The position numbers were made by a program, and so were the translations under genes. Source: Saccharomycopsis fibuligera x Saccharomycopsis cf. fibuligera (lineage: Eukaryota > Ascomycota > Saccharomycetes > Ascoideales > Saccharomycopsidaceae). From it: a stretch of 64,000 nt of DNA. Below the pieces are notes generated by a model, which saw only the letters and a list, made by a program, of their open reading frames with translations, had not been told where the DNA came from and made no database searches. Shown piece after piece: positions 1 to 11,400 of the stretch; within the stretch, counting starts at the first letter, position 1, and every line of letters starts with the position of its first letter. The stretch lies in NCBI GenBank assembly GCA_001936135.1, contig CP012819.1, positions 992,001-1,056,000 of the forward strand, written 5' to 3'.

Positions 1-1101
1 TTCATAAGAGCCTGGGTATCCATCAGCTGCCATAATCACAGTAGTGGCAAATTTGGTATGATCAATTTCAAAGTTGACACTATCTAATCTCCCCTCAGCA
101 GCAGCAAGCAACACTTGAGCTAAATCGGTAGTAGCATTATTGATTAATGGCAACACTGATTGAGTTTCTGGATCACCGAATCTAACATTGTATTCTAAAA
201 CTTTAGGACGACCATCTTTAGTTAAAATAATACCAGTGAAAAGTACACCAGTGAACGGAAACCCATCTTTTCTCATTCCGTCAATACTTGGCTTCACAAT
301 TTCGTCATTAATGATTTGGAGCAACTTTGGATCAGTAGCAATTGGGGTAGGAGCATAAGAGCCCATACCACCGGTATTTAGCCCAGCATCATTATTACCA
401 ATTTTCTTGTGATCTTGAGAAGGTGGGAAATTGATAAAAGTGTAACCATCACTAATGGTCAAGATAGAAATTTCATCACCATCCAAAAATTCTTCTACCA
501 CTACTTCATCACCAGCATTACCAAATTGTTTTTTTACCATTACTTGTTCAAGAGCTTCGATGGCTTCTTCCTTGGAAGTTGGAATCAAAACACCTTTACC
601 ACCGGCAATTCCTGAGGCCTTAATTACCACTCTATGATTAACTGATTCAATGTATTGCTTAGCTTCTTCAAATTGGTTATCAGTGAAGTTCTTGTATTCA
701 GCAGTTGGAATATTGTGCTTATGCATAAAATCCTTACTGAAAGTTTTGGAGCCTTCCATGTATGCGGCTTTAGCATCTGGACCAAATACCAAAATTTTCT
801 TACCTGAGTTATTGTTATAACGGAAAAAATCGACAATGCCATCAACCAAAGGTAACTCGGGACCTGGAATTACCAAATCAACATCATGTTTGACGGAAAA
901 TTCCAAAAGTTGAGAAAAATCTTTCTTAGAAGCACCAACGGCAATGTTTTCAACGTTGATGGTTGGATGTTTAAGAAAATGAGTAGCACCATTTCCTTGA
1001 GTAATGTAAATATTGGCAACGGTTGGAGAAAGGAGTAACTGGTTTAAAATTGCATGTTCTCTGCCACCATTACCAATAATTAAGATATTTAATTTTGACA
1101 T
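1..1101 (-). CDS. ADE5,7: ADE5,7, N-terminal GAR synthetase part (cut by window edge)
   Basis: The reading frame starts at the ATG complement at 1099-1101 and stays open for 367 codons to the window edge, so the C-terminal part lies outside. The protein begins MSKLNILIIGNGGREHAI, the nucleotide-binding start of glycinamide ribonucleotide synthetase (GARS). Further on it carries the ATP-grasp signature SGIAGGKGVLIP, GGMGSYAPTP and EYNVRFGDPETQ. In yeasts GARS is fused to AIR synthetase (Ade5,7), a cytosolic bifunctional enzyme for two steps of de novo purine synthesis. The AIR synthetase half cannot be seen here, so the fusion is inferred from the family. I see no convincing Gcn4/Bas1 consensus upstream. 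Confidence 0.93.
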   Translation of the reverse strand, partial: MSKLNILIIGNGGREHAILNQLLLSPTVANIYITQGNGATHFLKHPTINVENIAVGASKKDFSQLLEFSVKHDVDLVIPGPELPLVDGIVDFFRYNNNSGKKILVFGPDAKAAYMEGSKTFSKDFMHKHNIPTAEYKNFTDNQFEEAKQYIESVNHRVVIKASGIAGGKGVLIPTSKEEAIEALEQVMVKKQFGNAGDEVVVEEFLDGDEISILTISDGYTFINFPPSQDHKKIGNNDAGLNTGGMGSYAPTPIATDPKLLQIINDEIVKPSIDGMRKDGFPFTGVLFTGIILTKDGRPKVLEYNVRFGDPETQSVLPLINNATTDLAQVLLAAAEGRLDSVNFEIDHTKFATTVIMAADGYPGSYE

Positions 1102-2482
1102 GATAAAGGATGATTTAGTCGAAAAATGCGTTAACAAAAAGACGACACAAAAAAAAGTGGTTTAAAGAAGAATGAAGTGAATCAAACAGGTTGAGTCCTT
1201 GGTTCTAGTAGATATCCAGTTTGGTTAATTGAAGGCTGGTGGAGGAGGCTAAGAACCAGTAACACAGGAAGAGCTCGACAAGAAGAAGCTGTGCTTCTCT
1301 CGAGGCGGAAGACATAAAGCTCGTTGCAGCATTTTTTATCTCTCCCGAGCGACTGTGTGACTAAATCCACGATGGAAAAAAATTCTTTCACAGACGGTGA
1401 AAGTGGATAGGTGCGTGTTTCTGCGTATGGTTGCATAATTAAAAGCTTACTACCTACAACAGTATAAGTAGTATTTTAAAAGTGTTGAGCTTTCTCTACC
1501 CAGATAGCATTGGTAACGTTGGCTGATTAATAATGAAAGCCTTTTTAAAGTAAATTCAAAATATACGTATAAGAAATTGGTATAATAGAGTCTCATTTTG
1601 GAACGATTAGTTTTTCTAGTAACTCAATTTCAATCATGAGTTTCCTATTATTGTGACTTCATTTTTCTGATTGATAATATTTCTAATTATAAAATTTGCT
1701 GCAAATTCAAGCTGGAACAAAAATAAGCAAGCTTGTATAGTTTTTTACTGTCTATATGTACCGGGCGGTATAAACCTATTTATCTGGAGGATAATAAAAT
1801 GAGTAAATACATAAAAGCAGAAGCCATACAATAATACATATATCGGCACAGCATTACAAAAGCTATAACCCAAATTAATACAAAAGCTAAGCAAAAATTC
1901 ATACTTGAATAAACGTATTTACAAACACAAACAAAAGCCCATCACATATAGATTTAAGAGACCTTGGTTAAAAAGATTCAAGTCAGTTCATTGTTGAGTT
2001 GAATTGAAGGCCTTTCTGGTGTACAAGTACTTATTAAGCCATAACTTCACCACATTATTTTCACAAAAGTTCGAAAATTTGTCAGATTGACAAAATTGAT
2101 AAAAAAGTTTCCTTACCAACTCTTCGTAATATATATATAGTATAGTTGAGTTATTGTATAGGTAAAACCTGAATAAGTAAACCCCCGGTTTTGTTATTTT
2201 TTACACACTATCACAAAATATAGAAACTTCAATGATTTGTATACAATAATAATAAGAAAAATTATAAAAACTACTTTTTACTTGGTGTCTGTGTCATTAT
2301 TGTCAACAGCTGAATAATAAAAGTCTTACTTCAATAGATGTGCTGTGTCTTCGCCAGATTCGTGTATTTTATTTATATATAGCCCTTTGAAAACGGGAAA
2401 ACAAAGTTTCCAAGCCTATTAAAACCACGTGAGTTCCTTTTCAAATGATATGTAAAACCTTTAAAGAAATTTTATAACAACA
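1102..2482. other. intergenic, ADE5,7 upstream region
   Basis: AT-rich sequence with no credible gene. The one notable motif is an E-box CACGTG at 2426-2431, about 50 bases before the tRNA-Lys(CTT) gene. An 84-codon minus-strand ORF (1182-1436) shows no recognisable domain and lies in what should be the ADE5,7 leader and promoter. Confidence 0.6.
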
Positions 2483-2567
2483 GCCTCGCTAGCACAATCG
2501 GTAGTGCATTCGACTCTTAACCTTGAGTGAAATCGAAAGGTTGCGGGTTCGAGCCCCGCGTGGGGCT
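2483..2567 (+). tRNA. tRNA-Lys(CUU): tRNA-Lys (CTT) with 12-nt intron
   Basis: A full cloverleaf folds: acceptor GCCTCGC/GTGGGGC, D stem GCAC/GTGC, anticodon stem TTCGA/TCGAA, T stem GCGGG/CCCGC with loop TTCGAGC, and discriminator T at 2567. Anticodon CTT is at 2516-2518. The anticodon loop is interrupted after position 37 by 12 nt (2520-2531), the canonical site for tRNA introns, leaving a 73-nt mature tRNA. The body closely matches yeast elongator tRNA-Lys(CUU). Internal A and B box sequences are present in the D and T arms. Confidence 0.95.
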
Positions 2568-3389
2568 TATTTTTTTCATACCAGGTTGATGCAAATCCAT
2601 AAATTGCATAATAGAAAAGTTCTCCATTAGAATACATATAATACAGTGAAATTGACATTATATAAAAGAGATTTTAGTAAATTGCATAGTTCAAAAACAA
2701 ATAGAGGGTTTTTTTTGTTTATGGCTAATATTCTCGAAGCAGCCAGGATGTTGAAATGTTTGCTTGTTTAACATTTGCAATTGCCAATAAGCAATACATT
2801 CTTTTTCGGTTACTTTGTCAATTCGAAGACTTCTTTAGTAATAAACTTTTTCTTTTGTCACTCTGAGTTCCACTGCCTCTGCTATAACTGGTGAATGCTG
2901 AAGCCTAAAGGTACCAAGGTTTTGTTTGTTAGGGACTTGTTTTTACAGATTTCTTATGTTCGTTTCTGTGTTTGCTGATGTAAAGCACTGCGCTGGGTTT
3001 TCAGTCAGTAAAGGTTGTCCTTACTCATTGCCTCCGTCAATCTTGTCCAGAATATTTCTTCACAAGAATTGAGTGGGAATATGCCCTGGTTCTTTTGGAT
3101 TAGTATCCCCCTGCTTCTATTTTATCCGTATTCTATCTAATATCCCAGAAGGTCTTCTACAATAAGGTTCTTCTATTTCTTCAAAATTGCTTCTATTCTT
3201 GTTCTTTTTTTACTAATAATTATACATAAAATTGGGAAACCAGGATACTTTTATTCAGTGATAGTATTGAAAAAATAAGAAAATGACGAATATTGAGTTT
3301 TAGACAAATAAATCAAGATACAGATACGTAATATTTATTACTTGATACTTTCTAGAATCTTCTACTTTGATTCACAATATGCATATTCA
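2568..3389. other. gene-free spacer after tRNA-Lys(CTT)
   Basis: No ORF or RNA gene is supported here. The sequence is AT-rich and leads into the LTR-like repeats on its right. Confidence 0.55.
2570..2576 (+). terminator. Pol III terminator of tRNA-Lys(CTT)
   Basis: A run of seven T residues starts three bases after the tRNA 3' end, as expected for RNA polymerase III termination. Confidence 0.8.
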
Positions 3390-4450
3390 CTAGTATTTAT
3401 AGCTCAAAGCTAATATGTGCTGTATTCAGTCAGATAATTATTTATATACAGTTCAACCCAATATTCTGACTGAATAACACGTATTAGCGTTGAGCTGTAA
3501 GCAGTAGTAAATAACAATTATATAATTTCATGTTGTTCACCAACTATGGTCATTACGTGACGGTATCTCCTATGTATCTCCTGATGTTGTTGTTCTATGT
3601 TCGTCATTATCACTATTTAGTTATTAGATATAAAGCTTTTAAACCTAATAACTATGAACCCTGAGATATCAGAATTCCATAAGAAAATAAGTTCAATTTC
3701 ATTACTAAATTATTTTACCACTTTAAAAAGTCTACTGTAAGAAATTTCCATTCACTACTAGAAGAGAGACTAATCCAACTAGTGTTGCTCATTATTGAGT
3801 TCTAAAAATATAACCGTCAGTGGATACCCAGAAGATAATATGACGTAATGAACATATTTTATAACTAATTATAGAATTTCACCTGGTACTATTTATAGAT
3901 CAATACCAATATTTATTATTCAGTCTGATCAATATTTATACATGGTCCAACCCAATATTTTTATATACTTATTATTAGTTAGTTATATTTGAAATTGTTG
4001 GATTTATACCAATTAACATCTTTCATACCGTCCAATTGGTATAATCTCCTTTTTGGTAAACTGCCTTTTGCGGCCGAGAACATTTGAGCGCACGCATAGT
4101 TGCTAAGGAGAACAACATCAAAGATGTGATGGAAAATTTTTCATCACCTGAGCATTATGGGTGAGTAATGAAATTATTATATATAGTCTGAAAGACAGAA
4201 TGTTTTTATTAAATGATATAGTTTATAATAAGTAAGGAATATAAGTCCAATCTCATTACTAAAGAAAAATATTAGTATCTCAGTAAGTGGCTATCCTTCA
4301 CTACTAGAGGAGAGACTAATCTAACCAGTGCTATCCAGAGGGGACAACCTCAGGTATGGGTAGCAGATATAGTCACTAGACTCCGACAGAAATGCAAGGA
4401 TTTACCTCTAAAAACATGAACCCTGAGATGTCAGTATTGCGTAAAAAACT
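3390..4450. repeat. two degenerate LTR-like fossil copies
   Basis: Two related blocks lie in the same orientation, about 3390-3800 and 3885-4450. The left ends share a stretch around 3393-3466 and 3888-3960 (both contain TATTTATAG, ATTCAGTC and TTCAACCCAATAT or GTCCAACCCAATAT). Their right parts share a stretch around 3684-3790 and 4236-4340 (both contain CATTACTAAA and TTCACTACTAGA plus GAGAGACTAATC). GAACCCTGAGAT also occurs in both, at about 3656 and 4421. There is no coding sequence between them. Non-coding, repeated, strongly diverged sequence sandwiched between two tRNA genes is typical of old solo LTRs of Ty1/copia- or Ty3/gypsy-type elements, but I cannot assign the family. They look ancient and broken. 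Confidence 0.45.
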
Positions 4451-4616
4451 GATAAAAAATATCGGGCTGTGATCCTTTTAACTTGTGTATATAGCGATGG
4501 GCGGAATAAAGGAGAAACCGATATACCCGTCGATAACGATAATAACCATAACAAACGTATTTAAAATACTTAGTAGAGAAATAACCCTCTTTTAAACACA
4601 ATAAAGCTGAACTCCA

Positions 4617-4699
4617 TCCTTATTAGCTCAGTTGGTAGAGCGTTCGGCTTTTAATAATAAGGAACCGAAATGTCCAGGGTTCGAGCCCCTGATGAGGAG
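4617..4699 (+). tRNA. tRNA-Lys(UUU): tRNA-Lys (TTT) with 10-nt intron
   Basis: Cloverleaf: acceptor TCCTTAT/ATGAGGA, D stem GCTC/GAGC, anticodon stem TTCGG/CCGAA, T stem CAGGG/CCCTG with loop TTCGAGC, discriminator G at 4699. Anticodon TTT is at 4650-4652. A 10-nt intron (4654-4663) follows position 37, leaving a 73-nt mature tRNA almost identical to S. cerevisiae tRNA-Lys(UUU), which also has an intron at this site. Confidence 0.95.
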
Positions 4700-4706
4700 T
4701 TTTTTT
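4700..4706 (+). terminator. Pol III terminator of tRNA-Lys(TTT)
   Basis: Seven T residues directly follow the discriminator base of the tRNA. Confidence 0.8.
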
Positions 4707-5175
4707 CTATTTTTAAAGTCAGTACCATAACTGAAATAGTGAAATGATATGAACATCAATATTTGCACAATAAGCTAAGTCTTGGGGTTTTATGAATGAA
4801 ATTCTTTCTTTTTCCCTCTGTAGTCCAATCCAACTGTTTTTTTTTTTTTGTAAGTCGATTTCAAAGATTTGGATATAGAGCTGGCTGGTAGGATAGTCTT
4901 TCACTGTAAGTCATGAGTACATTATCATACAATAGATCCTGTGTACACTGCAAGTTAGCTCATAGAACTTCACACAGGGCACAGCACAGAATTGCCGTCC
5001 ATCAAGTTGCAAATTATAACTCATATACAGACAGGACTTAGACTACAATTATAATACCAATTGAATCAAAGCTCAGCTAATGATAGCGTTATATCTTAAA
5101 GAAGCGAGGCCACTTTATGTATGAAAGAAGACAAAAGAAGACATATATATCTACCTTTTCTGTAAATAAACAAGT
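4707..5175. other. intergenic between tRNA-Lys(TTT) and RFC2 3' end
   Basis: AT-rich, no supported gene. It presumably holds the 3' UTR and polyadenylation signal of RFC2, which reads leftward into it. Confidence 0.5.
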
Positions 5176-5508
5176 CTAAAGCACATTAGATAACTTGCAG
5201 ATGAAATTCAAGATCTGGATATGCTCATCTGTCCCGTTAGTCAACCGATTATCGGTTTCACTCAAAGCTAAACTAATTTTAATTTTTTGTTCTTGAGAAA
5301 GCGTATCATCTAAAATCAATTTTTCTTGCAACTGGCCCAAAATTTGGGTAGCACTCCAGCCTTCAGCATTTATAGTGTTGCTTAATTGAAGAATTTTAGC
5401 AAAAGAATGTGATTGTGCCACAGTGAGAATTTGCTCAAGTTTGGATTCCGGCACAATACCTGCAATCTCCTGGACACTGGCCAACGTGATAGAACCGCCT
5501 TTATATTC

Positions 5509-5553
<45 letters not shown>

Positions 5554-6411
5554 GTTATCATCATCATCATCATCATCGAGAAGTTCAATATCTCCTTCAG
5601 AATCAGCCTCTTGTTTAGCTTTACCTCCCTTTTTTGTTTTGCTTTTGCTGTTGCTACTGCTAGAGGCCAACGATCCTGATAATTTGGTGGCCGATTGTAA
5701 AAACGTAATTGCTTTTCTTAAATCACCTTTGGAGATGTTCAAAATCTCCTGTAGCACTCCGTCTTGATAATTGACATTTTCATGCTGTGCGACAAACTGT
5801 AATCTTGCTAGTGCGTCGCCGCTATCCAATGGCTTAAATCTAAATTTGGAGCATCTTGACGCTAGCGGATCAATAATTCTGGTTATATAGTTGCAAATCA
5901 AACAGAATCTGGTGACACCTGAATATGTTTCCATTGTTCGTCTCAATGCCGACTGCGCATCGTTTGTCATTGAATCTGCTTCATCGAGAATAATGATCTT
6001 GTATGGCGGGCAAGGATATTTCTCCAAATCCTCCTTAGTCGGCTTCGATACGGTTAATCTAGCAAAATTCTTGACTTTTTCTCTAACTATGGAAATCCCT
6101 CGCTCGTCTGAAGCATTCAATTCAAGCACTCGGTCTTTGTATAATGAAGGTCCATAAAGTTGCTTAGCTAGAGCCAAGATTGTTGAAGTCTTACCAGCTC
6201 CAGGTGGGCCATAGAAGAGCATGTGGGGAAGATTAGCAGTATTCAAAGATCTCTTAAGCACAGTTACGGCATGGTCTTGGGACGAGACATCACTAAGGGT
6301 CTTGGGACGATATTTTTCCACCCATGGCATTCTGGTGAGTCTTTCAGTTTCATCCTTTTCAGATCTGACTTTGCGCGGGACGCGTTGGTTGAAAAATGAG
6401 GCCATAGACAT
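5176..6411 (-). CDS. RFC2: RFC2, replication factor C clamp-loader subunit
   Basis: 411-aa AAA+ ATPase, a subunit of the pentameric RFC complex that loads PCNA at primer-template junctions in the nucleus. It shows WVEKYRPKTL at the N-terminus (RFC boxes), Walker A GPPGAGKTS, Walker B IIILDEADSM and the SRC arginine-finger motif (LASRCSKFRF). The spacing and wording match Rfc2 (human RFC4) better than Rfc3, Rfc4 or Rfc5. The open frame runs further up only through a TTG; the first ATG is at 6411 (MSMASFF), with a second at 6405. Unusual is an insertion of about 55 residues in the C-terminal collar half with Ser/Lys, an acidic patch and an Asp run followed by about 15 Asn, encoded by a near-pure triplet repeat at about 5508-5578. 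It makes the protein longer than S. cerevisiae Rfc2 (353 aa). Confidence 0.95.
5508..5578. repeat. (ATT)n/(ATC)n triplet microsatellite in RFC2
   Basis: On the plus strand about 15 ATT/GTT units are followed by seven ATC units. In the RFC2 frame they encode Asn and Asp runs. All three frames on both strands stay open through it, which explains spurious overlapping ORFs here. Confidence 0.9.
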
Positions 6412-7764
6412 TATTGCTATAGTTGCTGGATTTATGCGTATTAGCGGCTTGAGAGGAGTAAACAAAAAAACAAAAGATGATTGAGCAATGTATAAATAAG
6501 TCTGTACAATTTTTCAATAAGTTTTGATACTTCAATAATCCTCAGTTGGTGAGTGTTCTTTGATTGGACGAGAATATGTTTTTCTTGATCAATATATGAA
6601 GAACAAAGAGTGGCCTTTTTGATTCAATAATATAACAATTTGCCTGATTTATTGAATTATAAGTTAGATAGTTTTCTGGAAAACGAGACCGATATACAGA
6701 GAGACAGACAATCAGTTAGTTAAAGATAGATTGCAGAACTATTTTCATCGTTCGCTCCAGGTTCTCGTTTTTCGACTTTTGCTTCTTTTTCTTTATAAAA
6801 CGCTGGTAATTTTTCGCGTCTTGCACCACTGCGGAGGGCGTATAGCTCACACACTCTCCTGCCTGTAACACAAGTCTACGATGTGTGCTCAAATTGCAGT
6901 AGCTGCTTTTCTTTAAGTCTTTTTGACTACGATTACTGACTAGTCTTGGCGAATTTTGGGGTTTTTAGAACGGCTACATTTAGAATCAAATTAGAAGAAA
7001 AACTCATTCTATGAGTGTCTTTGAAATGATAATAACAATTTTGGGTGCTCATAAATAAATAAACCATGCCTTTTCGTTAATAATGCTTTCTTTTTTAATA
7101 AAGAAAGATTTTTTTTTTTTTTTTTTTTTTTTCTAAAGGGAGGGGGGATATTTTAAAAAGGACAAGGACCAAAGGGGCAAGTGGAAATGGTGAAGTAGAA
7201 AAAAAAAAGCAAAACTGTATTTTTGGAAGAACAAATAATGTAATAAAGCAGCTGTGAATATTTAGTGGTGTTGAGTGTTCAAACAAAAAAACATTCATCA
7301 TAACACAAACGAGGGACGCTTTTGTAAACAGAAAAAAATATTGAGAAACGAAACCACCACCGAGACACAAAAAATCGAGAAGAGTTAGCTAGGAAAATAG
7401 TAATGATAGGCAACAGGAACTTGAACTAGTATAACTTGGAAAAGAAAACAATATTGAGAAAAACAAAAGAAACAAAAAACACTTAAGCAGAAGACAAGAA
7501 ACAAGAAAATAAAAGGTAAATTGAACAACAAAACAGCGAACTAATACTCATGTACTAACATGAATCGCTTCTCTTCAAAAGTGATCAGCAAAAACAAGAA
7601 AATTTAATAAGAACCAATAAACAAAACAACTGGAAGAGAAAAAAAATAAATCTCCAGCAAATTACGTGAATGCAGTAAAATGAACAAAATCAGTGAGAGT
7701 TTTTTTCAAAAAAAAAAAAAAAAAAAAAAAAAAAAGACAATAATAACACTAAAGAAACCCAGTC
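6412..7764. other. intergenic, RFC2 promoter and 3' region of the Gal4-type gene
   Basis: No credible gene. It contains two long homopolymers: T24 at 7109-7132 and A28 at 7708-7735. The A28 tract ends about 30 bases past the stop codon of the Gal4-type gene (whose mRNA runs leftward), so it would appear as oligo(U) in the transcript. Confidence 0.6.
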
Positions 7765-8419
7765 TCAATAATGATGCTGATGAGTATTTTGATGTGGATG
7801 CTGAGGATGCTGCTGCGAATTCAGAGGAGTAAGATGAGGCTGGAAATTAGTGCCAAATGCATTAGCAACATTCTCACCAAACCCGGACGCACTGGCATTA
7901 TTATCGAGTACTACAGAAGCAACTGCATTCACATTATTAATGCTAGCACCGATTGAAGTCAAATCACCATGGAAATTACCGTTGCTATCATTATCACTGC
8001 TACCGATGTTAGTGTTTCCCACACCAGGATTACTTTCAATGGAAATAGCAGTGGCATTAGCTGTGTTATTATTATTATTGTTATTATTGTTATTATTGCT
8101 GCCATTACTACCTGGCGCATTGTAAGTGAACTCGTATTGGTTAATGTCTTGAATATTCAAAGAGTAGAAAAAAGCTGAAGAATCAACATTTTCATCTTCA
8201 AGAAGGACATGTAAAGTGTTCATTGCCTCTTCATTATTAGTTGAACCAACAGTAGCTTGTCCCTGTTGTTGACCTTGTAATGCCCCAGAAGCTGCTGCAG
8301 AAGCCGGAGCAGAAAGTGGTTGTGACTGAGGATGCTGTTGATGAGGCTGAGGCTGAGGTTGACTACTCAAAGTATAGTTTATATTCATTCCAACTGGGGG
8401 ACCACTGAACTGCATTATT

Positions 8420-8466
<47 letters not shown>

Positions 8467-11400
8467 TTGTTGATTTAGCATTTGTGCCTGGTACTCGTTA
8501 GGCATCGACACCATCTGTTTCTGTGGATGCTGTGGATGCTGTTGCACTTGTTGATGTTGGTGTATAGCTATATTAGCTAAAGCTTGATTGTCACTACTAT
8601 TACTGTGAATTGACCCCTGTGACTGCATGGAATGAAACGACGCGATACTTGGTCTATGCACTGGAGGATGGCTTTGAAAATTAGCTGCATTGTTAGTGTT
8701 GTGACTGTTAAAATTAGGATTATTATTGCTAAAATTGGCATTGTTCAGAAAAGAGTAATGACTTCCGGCATCTTGACTAAAGAAATTGCTTGGGATGCTG
8801 CTGTCATTTTCATCCTTAACGGTACCAATGCTTTCATTTCCTGATGAAGTTCTAGAAGCAAGGCTGTTATCTTGTAGAGAAACACCATTAAGTACTGGCG
8901 GTACAGGCTGCAATTGACTAGTCATATTTGCCGAGTTGACAACAGTAGTAGCTTGGTTCATTTGGTAATTGAGAGAGCCACCGCTATGAGCCACAAACAG
9001 CTGCTGTCCATTACCAATGTTATCGATCGCTCCATGATACTGATTTTGGAGACTGATAAAATTGTTTGATGGTGGGTTCATTGAGCCAAGAACAACAGGT
9101 ACACCATTGGTTGATTCTGTTTTGACCATTGGATGACCTGCAGCAGCAGCAGTAGGAACACTGCCGGTATAGTTGTTTTGCCTACTATTAGCAAACACAG
9201 GATTGATCAAACCATTTTGCATATGTGAGCCGCCAATACTATCGCTTCTCTTTTTGAAGTCAGCCTGGTGGTCAAAATGACCATCGAAGCTGTATTTGCG
9301 CTTGTTTTGGCGGAAACTTTCTTCACTTTTGATCTGTTGATACTTGAAATTCACCCCATCAATCAATTTTACAAATTTGGAACATAAATTGGAGTTGCGA
9401 ACCAATTGTGTCAAAACAAAACGTAACACGGACAAATCGTGTAACCAACGAGTAGCGAATTTGGAGTTTGGTTCTTTTAAAAGACAGAACATTGGAATGA
9501 CAATCGATTGGAAACTGAAATAAATTGCGTACCAGGAAGCCAATCGATGGCAAGTATGCTTGTGATAATAGTCTGTCACAGACTTGATTGTATCTCTTGA
9601 CGAATCCAAGCATAGAGTGATAGATTCAAAAACTTCACGAGATTCATCTTTGACAAAAAGACCATTCTTCTTGTACAAGATGACAGACTTGAAAAGTACA
9701 TTCTGTAAGTTTTTCACCCGCCAAACCAATCTGTATCTTGTCAAGTATAGCCATGCTGGTGCTTCAAGCCCCTTTTCAGTATAGTGTTCTTTTACTGAGT
9801 TTTCAAACACATCAGTGTCAAAAGAGAGATACGGCGGCAAGTTTTCGCTAAATTGTTGAATATCATTGTTTAACGAAAGACATTCTTTGAGGGTAAGTTT
9901 TTTCTTGGACAATGTTCGGTTATAAATCTTGGAAGAGATGTGAGTGAAATGGATCTGTGCAATAAAACCAGAATATATAGTTGGATAATCGCGGTTAGCC
10001 AAGTCAATTTTATGAGGATTTTTGTTATCGAACTCTTCATCCGGGATATTTCTGATGCAGTCAATCTTGACTTCATCCAAGTTTGGCAAATGTATAGGTC
10101 TTCCCAAAGTGATGGCAGTGCCAACGTCAAAGATATAAAGCCCCCACCAAATGCGGTTTCTTATTTCTTGCTCCAACGGGTTAGCCCCCTTGATGGACTC
10201 GTGTAATGCTAGACCAATAGCATGGCGTACTGCTGTACCCAAGTATGCCCAGCCAGTGTTTGGGAAATCTCTCTTTTGAATATAGTTACTGAGCAAAACC
10301 AACGCTTGAGTAACAAACAAGTTGCCATGCTCAAAAACATACGAGCCCAATTTGTCTCTTGCTTCTTGATAAATAATAAGATCCGTGTCAGAATCCTTAT
10401 CGCTGGAGCACCAGCAGCCGAGGGCACATACGGTGAGTTTCAAAATTTCAAACGACTTGCGCTGCTCCTGAGGGAGTGACGCTTCGTCATAAAAATTTGC
10501 CATGAAGGTCTTTTTGTGTATGAACGGGTAGGAGGTATGGTAGATTTCAAAATATGCGTTGACGTATTTTTCAGCAACGCTTTTTAAGTCCAAGTTGGTA
10601 TTAGCAAGACACGCTGCTGCGCTGCCGTTGTTGCCGTTGTTGCCTTTGTTGCTGTTGTTGCCGGTGCTGCCGTTGTTGCCATTCTCGCTGTCATTGGTGC
10701 TACTGCTGTGATGGTGGCTAGGACTGTCAACAATGCTATGGCTTGATGGTAAAATGGGGATGACTTGCCTCAAATGGCTATGATTTTCAGCAGACAATGG
10801 GATTGCAGAATTCCCGGCAGCAGCTCGCTGCGGAGGATTGGCGCTGTTGTTGTCCAAAGTTTCATAGTTGATATTCAAGTTCCGCACCGTTTCTGCTGAG
10901 GAAGCGATTCCATAATAGCCTTTACCTTCTGGGTTCAAGTTCAAGGCGGCCATACCATCGCTGATGTCGGATAGCATGAGCTGCCTGTTGGCACTGTGGG
11001 CCAACGCGGACCTAGCATCAATTTCTTCTTTCCAGTCAAGGCCGTAAAGAGGATCGCTGATGACGATGTTGGAGGTGACTGGCCGCACATCCTCAGAATC
11101 CTTGGTGGATCTTGCCTGGGACTCGGCGAGGTTATTATGACTGCTGGCGGTGGTGGCTGACGAGGATGTAGAGGGAGCGGTAGCACTTTTACCGGACAGG
11201 GCAGGTCTGGAAGATGAAGCAGACGCCATTGTGGAGGCGGTGCTGATGTCTTCTGGGTTACCATTATTACCGTTACTGTTGTTATCACTGTTGTTGCTGG
11301 TGGTGGTAGCGGCGGCGGCGGCGGCGGCCGTGGCATTTGTCTTTGCACTGGCAAAGGAGAGGTCCAGCTGCAAAGAGGCAATTGTATCGGGCTCCAACTT

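Noticed and set aside
1170-1210. TGAGTC in the ADE5,7 upstream region as a Gcn4/Bas1 site
   Set aside because: Only six bases fit and the flanking base breaks the consensus; too common by chance.
1182-1436. 84-codon minus-strand ORF upstream of ADE5,7
   Set aside because: Lies in the expected leader and promoter of ADE5,7 and shows no protein-like features.
5413-5767. plus-strand ORFs with poly-Ile or poly-Leu across RFC2
   Set aside because: They are translations of the triplet microsatellite on the strand opposite RFC2.
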